DNA of 51,717 nt from Elusimicrobiota bacterium (GTDB lineage Bacteria; Elusimicrobiota; Elusimicrobia; UBA1565; UBA9628): positions 7,380-59,096 of the forward strand of contig PLZD01000059.1 in assembly GCA_003151975.1 (NCBI GenBank). Reading direction: 5' to 3'. Positions 49,400 through 51,717 of the stretch are shown piece by piece. Position numbers and translations under genes: made by a program. The first letter of the stretch is position 1, and every line of letters starts with the position of its first letter. The notes below the pieces were generated by a model. That model searched no databases. It was given only the letters and a program-made list of their open reading frames with translations, and was not told where the DNA came from.

Positions 49400-50494
49400 G
49401 TGCTCAAGAGACTGGTCGCGGCGCTCGATCGAAGTGGAAAAACCGCTCAGTTCGCGCTGGCCTTGGCGATCATGGCCGCGGTCTATTCGGTCGACCAGCT
49501 CGTCGGAGTCCGGCTCAGCCTGCTGACCTTCTTCTGGGTGCCCGTCGCGCTGGCCACCTGGTACTGCGGCATGGCGCCGGGACTCTTCTTGGCGGCGGTC
49601 AGCATCGGCTTGGCGATCCGCCGGGATCTTCTCCTCGGACGCCATTACAGCCATCCGCTCTTTCTCGTTTGGGATTTCTTGGACCGCGGAATCTCTTTCA
49701 CATTTTTCGTTTGGGTGCTGGCGCGACTCAAATCCGCCTATGAGAGCGAGGGTGAGAGCCGCCGCCTCAGCCAGGAGATAGAACGCCTCAAATCCTCCAT
49801 GCTGGCCGTCATGAGCCATGAGATCAACAACGCGATCTCCGTGCTCAAAATGTCCGTCTTCCTGATGCGCGAGCACGAGGACGACGCGGCGGCCCGCGCG
49901 CGCAGCCTGGAGACCATCGACCGTGTGCTGGTCAACATGCAGCTGGCCGCCGCCAATTTCCTCGACAACGCAAGAATGGAGTCGGGACGGCTTGTCCTCA
50001 AACCCGAAACCGTGGACGCCTCGGCAATGCTCAAAGAGCTCATCGCCATGTTCTCGCCGCTTTTTCATCAACGCGAGCTCACGGTTGTATTCGACTCGCC
50101 CGAGTCTCGCTCCGTCTGGGCCGACCGCGCGGCGTTGTCGCTCATCTTGAGCAACCTCATCGGCAACGCGGTCAAATACAACAAAGAAGCGGGGCGCGTG
50201 ACCGTCAAGGTCGAGGAGTCGCGCGAGCAGCGCGCCAGCGTGAAGATTTCCGTCACGGATACCGGGATCGGCATTAGCGCCAAGGACCGCAAGAAGATCG
50301 TGCAGGCATTCGTGCGCCTGCCCGAAGGCCGCGTGATGGCGCGCGGCTACGGGCTGGGCTTGAAGACGGTCAACGAGATGCTGTTGCTTCACGGCTCCCA
50401 TCTGGACATCGAGAGCGAGGCGGGCAAGGGTTCCTGTTTCTCCTTCACTCTGCCCCGCCCGTTGGATTCCAACGATCGGAGGCCGTATGCATAA
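49400..50494 (+). CDS. Membrane sensor histidine kinase (paralogue B)
   Basis: 364 residues. Three or four TM segments (about 17-110) without a large periplasmic domain, then HisKA with H140 in AVMSHEINNAI, N-box LIGNAVKYN, G1 DTGIGI and G2 GYGLGLKTVNEML. Active-site motifs are complete. It shares the SHE-x-x-NA box and the GLGLKT region with the kinase at 27099, so both belong to one expanded family. GTG 49400 follows an ideal GGAGG 9 nt after the WG-repeat stop. The downstream receiver-like gene overlaps by 8 bp. Confidence 0.92.
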   Translation: MLKRLVAALDRSGKTAQFALALAIMAAVYSVDQLVGVRLSLLTFFWVPVALATWYCGMAPGLFLAAVSIGLAIRRDLLLGRHYSHPLFLVWDFLDRGISFTFFVWVLARLKSAYESEGESRRLSQEIERLKSSMLAVMSHEINNAISVLKMSVFLMREHEDDAAARARSLETIDRVLVNMQLAAANFLDNARMESGRLVLKPETVDASAMLKELIAMFSPLFHQRELTVVFDSPESRSVWADRAALSLILSNLIGNAVKYNKEAGRVTVKVEESREQRASVKISVTDTGIGISAKDRKKIVQAFVRLPEGRVMARGYGLGLKTVNEMLLLHGSHLDIESEAGKGSCFSFTLPRPLDSNDRRPYA

Positions 50495-50858
50495 AATTGT
50501 AGCCATAAATATCGAAGGCGATCTGTTCGAGCTGCTCGAGTACCACTTGTCCCCTGGTCACAGGATTATCCGAGCTCAGAGCGGAGCGCGGGGGCTTCGA
50601 CTCATCCAGAAGCACAGACCCCACCTGGTGGTCCTGGATCTCGATCTGGCCGGCAAGAAGGGCCGCGAGATTCTGAAGGGGATCGCGGACTGCGATGTTA
50701 AAGCCAGGGTCATCGTCCTATGCGAGGCGGTTGCCGTTCAGCACGCGCTCAGTTGCGTGGGCAGACGCGCTAGCGACGTCATCAGCAAGCCGTTCCTCGT
50801 CACCGAGCTCCTGCGCAAGATCAAGAGGAGCTTGCCCGTTACTCGCGCTGGGCCATGA
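50487..50858 (+). CDS. Degenerate receiver-domain protein
   Basis: 123 residues with receiver topology. The phosphoacceptor D51 (VVLDLDLAGKKG) and the K101 (ISKPF) are kept. The N-terminal acidic pair is changed to NIEGD (residues 8-12) and the conserved Thr/Ser is Cys79 (IVLCEA). Metal binding may be weaker and phosphorylation doubtful, so it may be an atypical receiver. It is translationally overlapped with the kinase. Its 3' end overlaps the convergent ATPase gene by 20 bp. Confidence 0.82.
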   Translation: MHKIVAINIEGDLFELLEYHLSPGHRIIRAQSGARGLRLIQKHRPHLVVLDLDLAGKKGREILKGIADCDVKARVIVLCEAVAVQHALSCVGRRASDVISKPFLVTELLRKIKRSLPVTRAGP

Positions 50859-51717
50859 CGTTAAGAACGCGCCATTGGATCATCGCGACTTTCACGGCAT
50901 CATTCACGATGAGGCACGCGCCCGCGGAATAGGAAAAAATCTCGAGTATCTGCCGCCAAGGCAACGGCTTGAGTCCCGGGAGACCGACGAGAGTCAGGGC
51001 GGTTCCGGCGACCGCGTCTACCGAGAGAGCCGCCAAGAAGGTCTTGCTGGGCATCGTCGCCCAGAACCAGCTGCGCTCGCGCGCCGACACGATGGAGAAT
51101 ACGGCGAAGTAGAGCAGCGTCAGGAAGCTGAAGGTGTAGAGCGCGTCGTTATCGGCCGCGAGGCCGAAGCGCGACCAGTCGATCCATAGGAGCAAGAGCG
51201 TTTCCGCGACCATCGCGACGCCGAGGACCACGGACACAGTGATGAACCCCCCGATATTCCATGTCTCGGGCTGTTTCGACGGACGGACGTTGTCTGTGGC
51301 AAGAGAGATCTTCGCGAAGTCCGTCATGAAGACCAGCAGGAGCATCGCAAACGCCGAGACGACGAACTTGCCGGTCACGACGAAGGCGATGGCGACGAAT
51401 GCCGCCTTCAGGATCGTCCGGCTGATCTTGTTGATGATCCAGGTCAGAATGCGCTGGTAGATCGTCCGTCCCTGTTCGACCAGCGCCACGATGTTCGTCA
51501 GCCCCGGTTCGGTCAGGACGACGCTGGCGGCGCCCTTGGCAACGTCGGTCGCGGTGCTGACCGCGATGCCCACTTCGGCCTGGCGTAGCGCGGGCGCATC
51601 GTTGACGCCGTCGCCCGTCATGCCGGTCACGTGCCCCGCGGCCTGCAGGTGCTGCACCACGATGTATTTGTCCTCCGGATACACTTCGGCGAAACCATCG
51701 GCGCCCGCCAACAAGTC
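50839..51717 (-). CDS. P-type ATPase, C-terminal part (P3A proton-pump type), cut by window edge
   Basis: About 292 residues, open to the last base of the window. The hinge motif TGDGVNDAPALRQAEVGIAV is followed by KGAASVVLTEPGLTNIV and six TM segments (IINKISRTILKA.., FAMLLLVFMTDFAKISLATD..). The DGFAEVYPEDKY segment and the SLATDNV end of M5-M6 are typical of plasma-membrane H+-ATPases (P3A) rather than heavy-metal P1B pumps. The phosphorylation site DKTGT lies outside. It would pump protons out of the cytoplasm. Confidence 0.9.
   Translation of the reverse strand, partial: DLLAGADGFAEVYPEDKYIVVQHLQAAGHVTGMTGDGVNDAPALRQAEVGIAVSTATDVAKGAASVVLTEPGLTNIVALVEQGRTIYQRILTWIINKISRTILKAAFVAIAFVVTGKFVVSAFAMLLLVFMTDFAKISLATDNVRPSKQPETWNIGGFITVSVVLGVAMVAETLLLLWIDWSRFGLAADNDALYTFSFLTLLYFAVFSIVSARERSWFWATMPSKTFLAALSVDAVAGTALTLVGLPGLKPLPWRQILEIFSYSAGACLIVNDAVKVAMIQWRVLNVMAQRE

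Overview
The window is a GC-rich stretch of a Gram-negative (diderm) bacterial chromosome, dense in genes on both strands. It contains TolC-, RND- and signal-peptide-bearing genes but no rRNA, tRNA, integrase, transposase or CRISPR array. The mix of exported hydrolases, WG-repeat protein, unknown secreted proteins and very short promoter-to-start distances fits a little-studied environmental lineage. Elusimicrobiota is my best guess, but nothing here proves it.

Layout. 1-5 kb: the end of arsD and a full two-domain arsA, a terminator, two secreted unknowns, and chrA with a palindrome over its promoter. 5-9.7 kb: an exported glycoside-hydrolase-like protein with a duplicated N-terminal module, then an S1-domain RNA-binding protein, a cysteine hydrolase and a PhyH-type oxygenase. 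9.7-13.4 kb: a YihY/BrkB membrane protein paired with a beta-carbonic anhydrase, flanked by small secreted or membrane proteins. 13.4-15.7 kb: two paralogous secreted Gly/Pro/His-repeat, Cys-rich proteins. 15.8-24.4 kb: a papain-like secreted protein, an ABC-F ATPase, a small transporter, DUF4279-like and alpha/beta hydrolase genes, an RlmI-like methyltransferase and a GT-C glycosyltransferase. 24.4-31 kb: an M13 metallopeptidase behind a riboswitch, a histidine kinase, and a MurU-like/AmgK-RapZ-like pair. 31-34 kb: an exported ClpP-like protease with a coiled coil and a second GT-C protein. 34.2-40.4 kb: five consecutive exported phosphodiesterase-type enzymes (two S1/P1 nucleases, a zinc PLC-like protein, two HKD/PLD proteins). 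40.4-51.7 kb: a MarR-thioesterase operon, a TolC-RND pair without an adaptor, receivers, a WG-repeat protein, a histidine kinase, and the end of a P-type proton ATPase.

The most interesting result is a pair of nearly identical 65-nt RNA elements, at 26987-27051 (minus) and 39013-39077 (plus). Each folds as a purine-riboswitch three-way junction and carries the U47C and U51C changes associated with 2'-deoxyguanosine recognition. Each begins exactly 7 nt after a -10 box. One leads to the M13 metallopeptidase and the other to the tandem-HKD nuclease/phospholipase. Beside the run of secreted nucleases, this suggests a regulon for breaking down external DNA, lipid and protein that senses a DNA-breakdown product.

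Two further themes recur. About twenty genes have a TANNNT-type -10 box only 6-13 nt before the start codon and no Shine-Dalgarno sequence, so leaderless transcription seems to be the rule. Several exported-protein genes instead have a Shine-Dalgarno, and two of their upstream regions carry degenerate tandem arrays of an 8-nt TAGGCCTT-like repeat.
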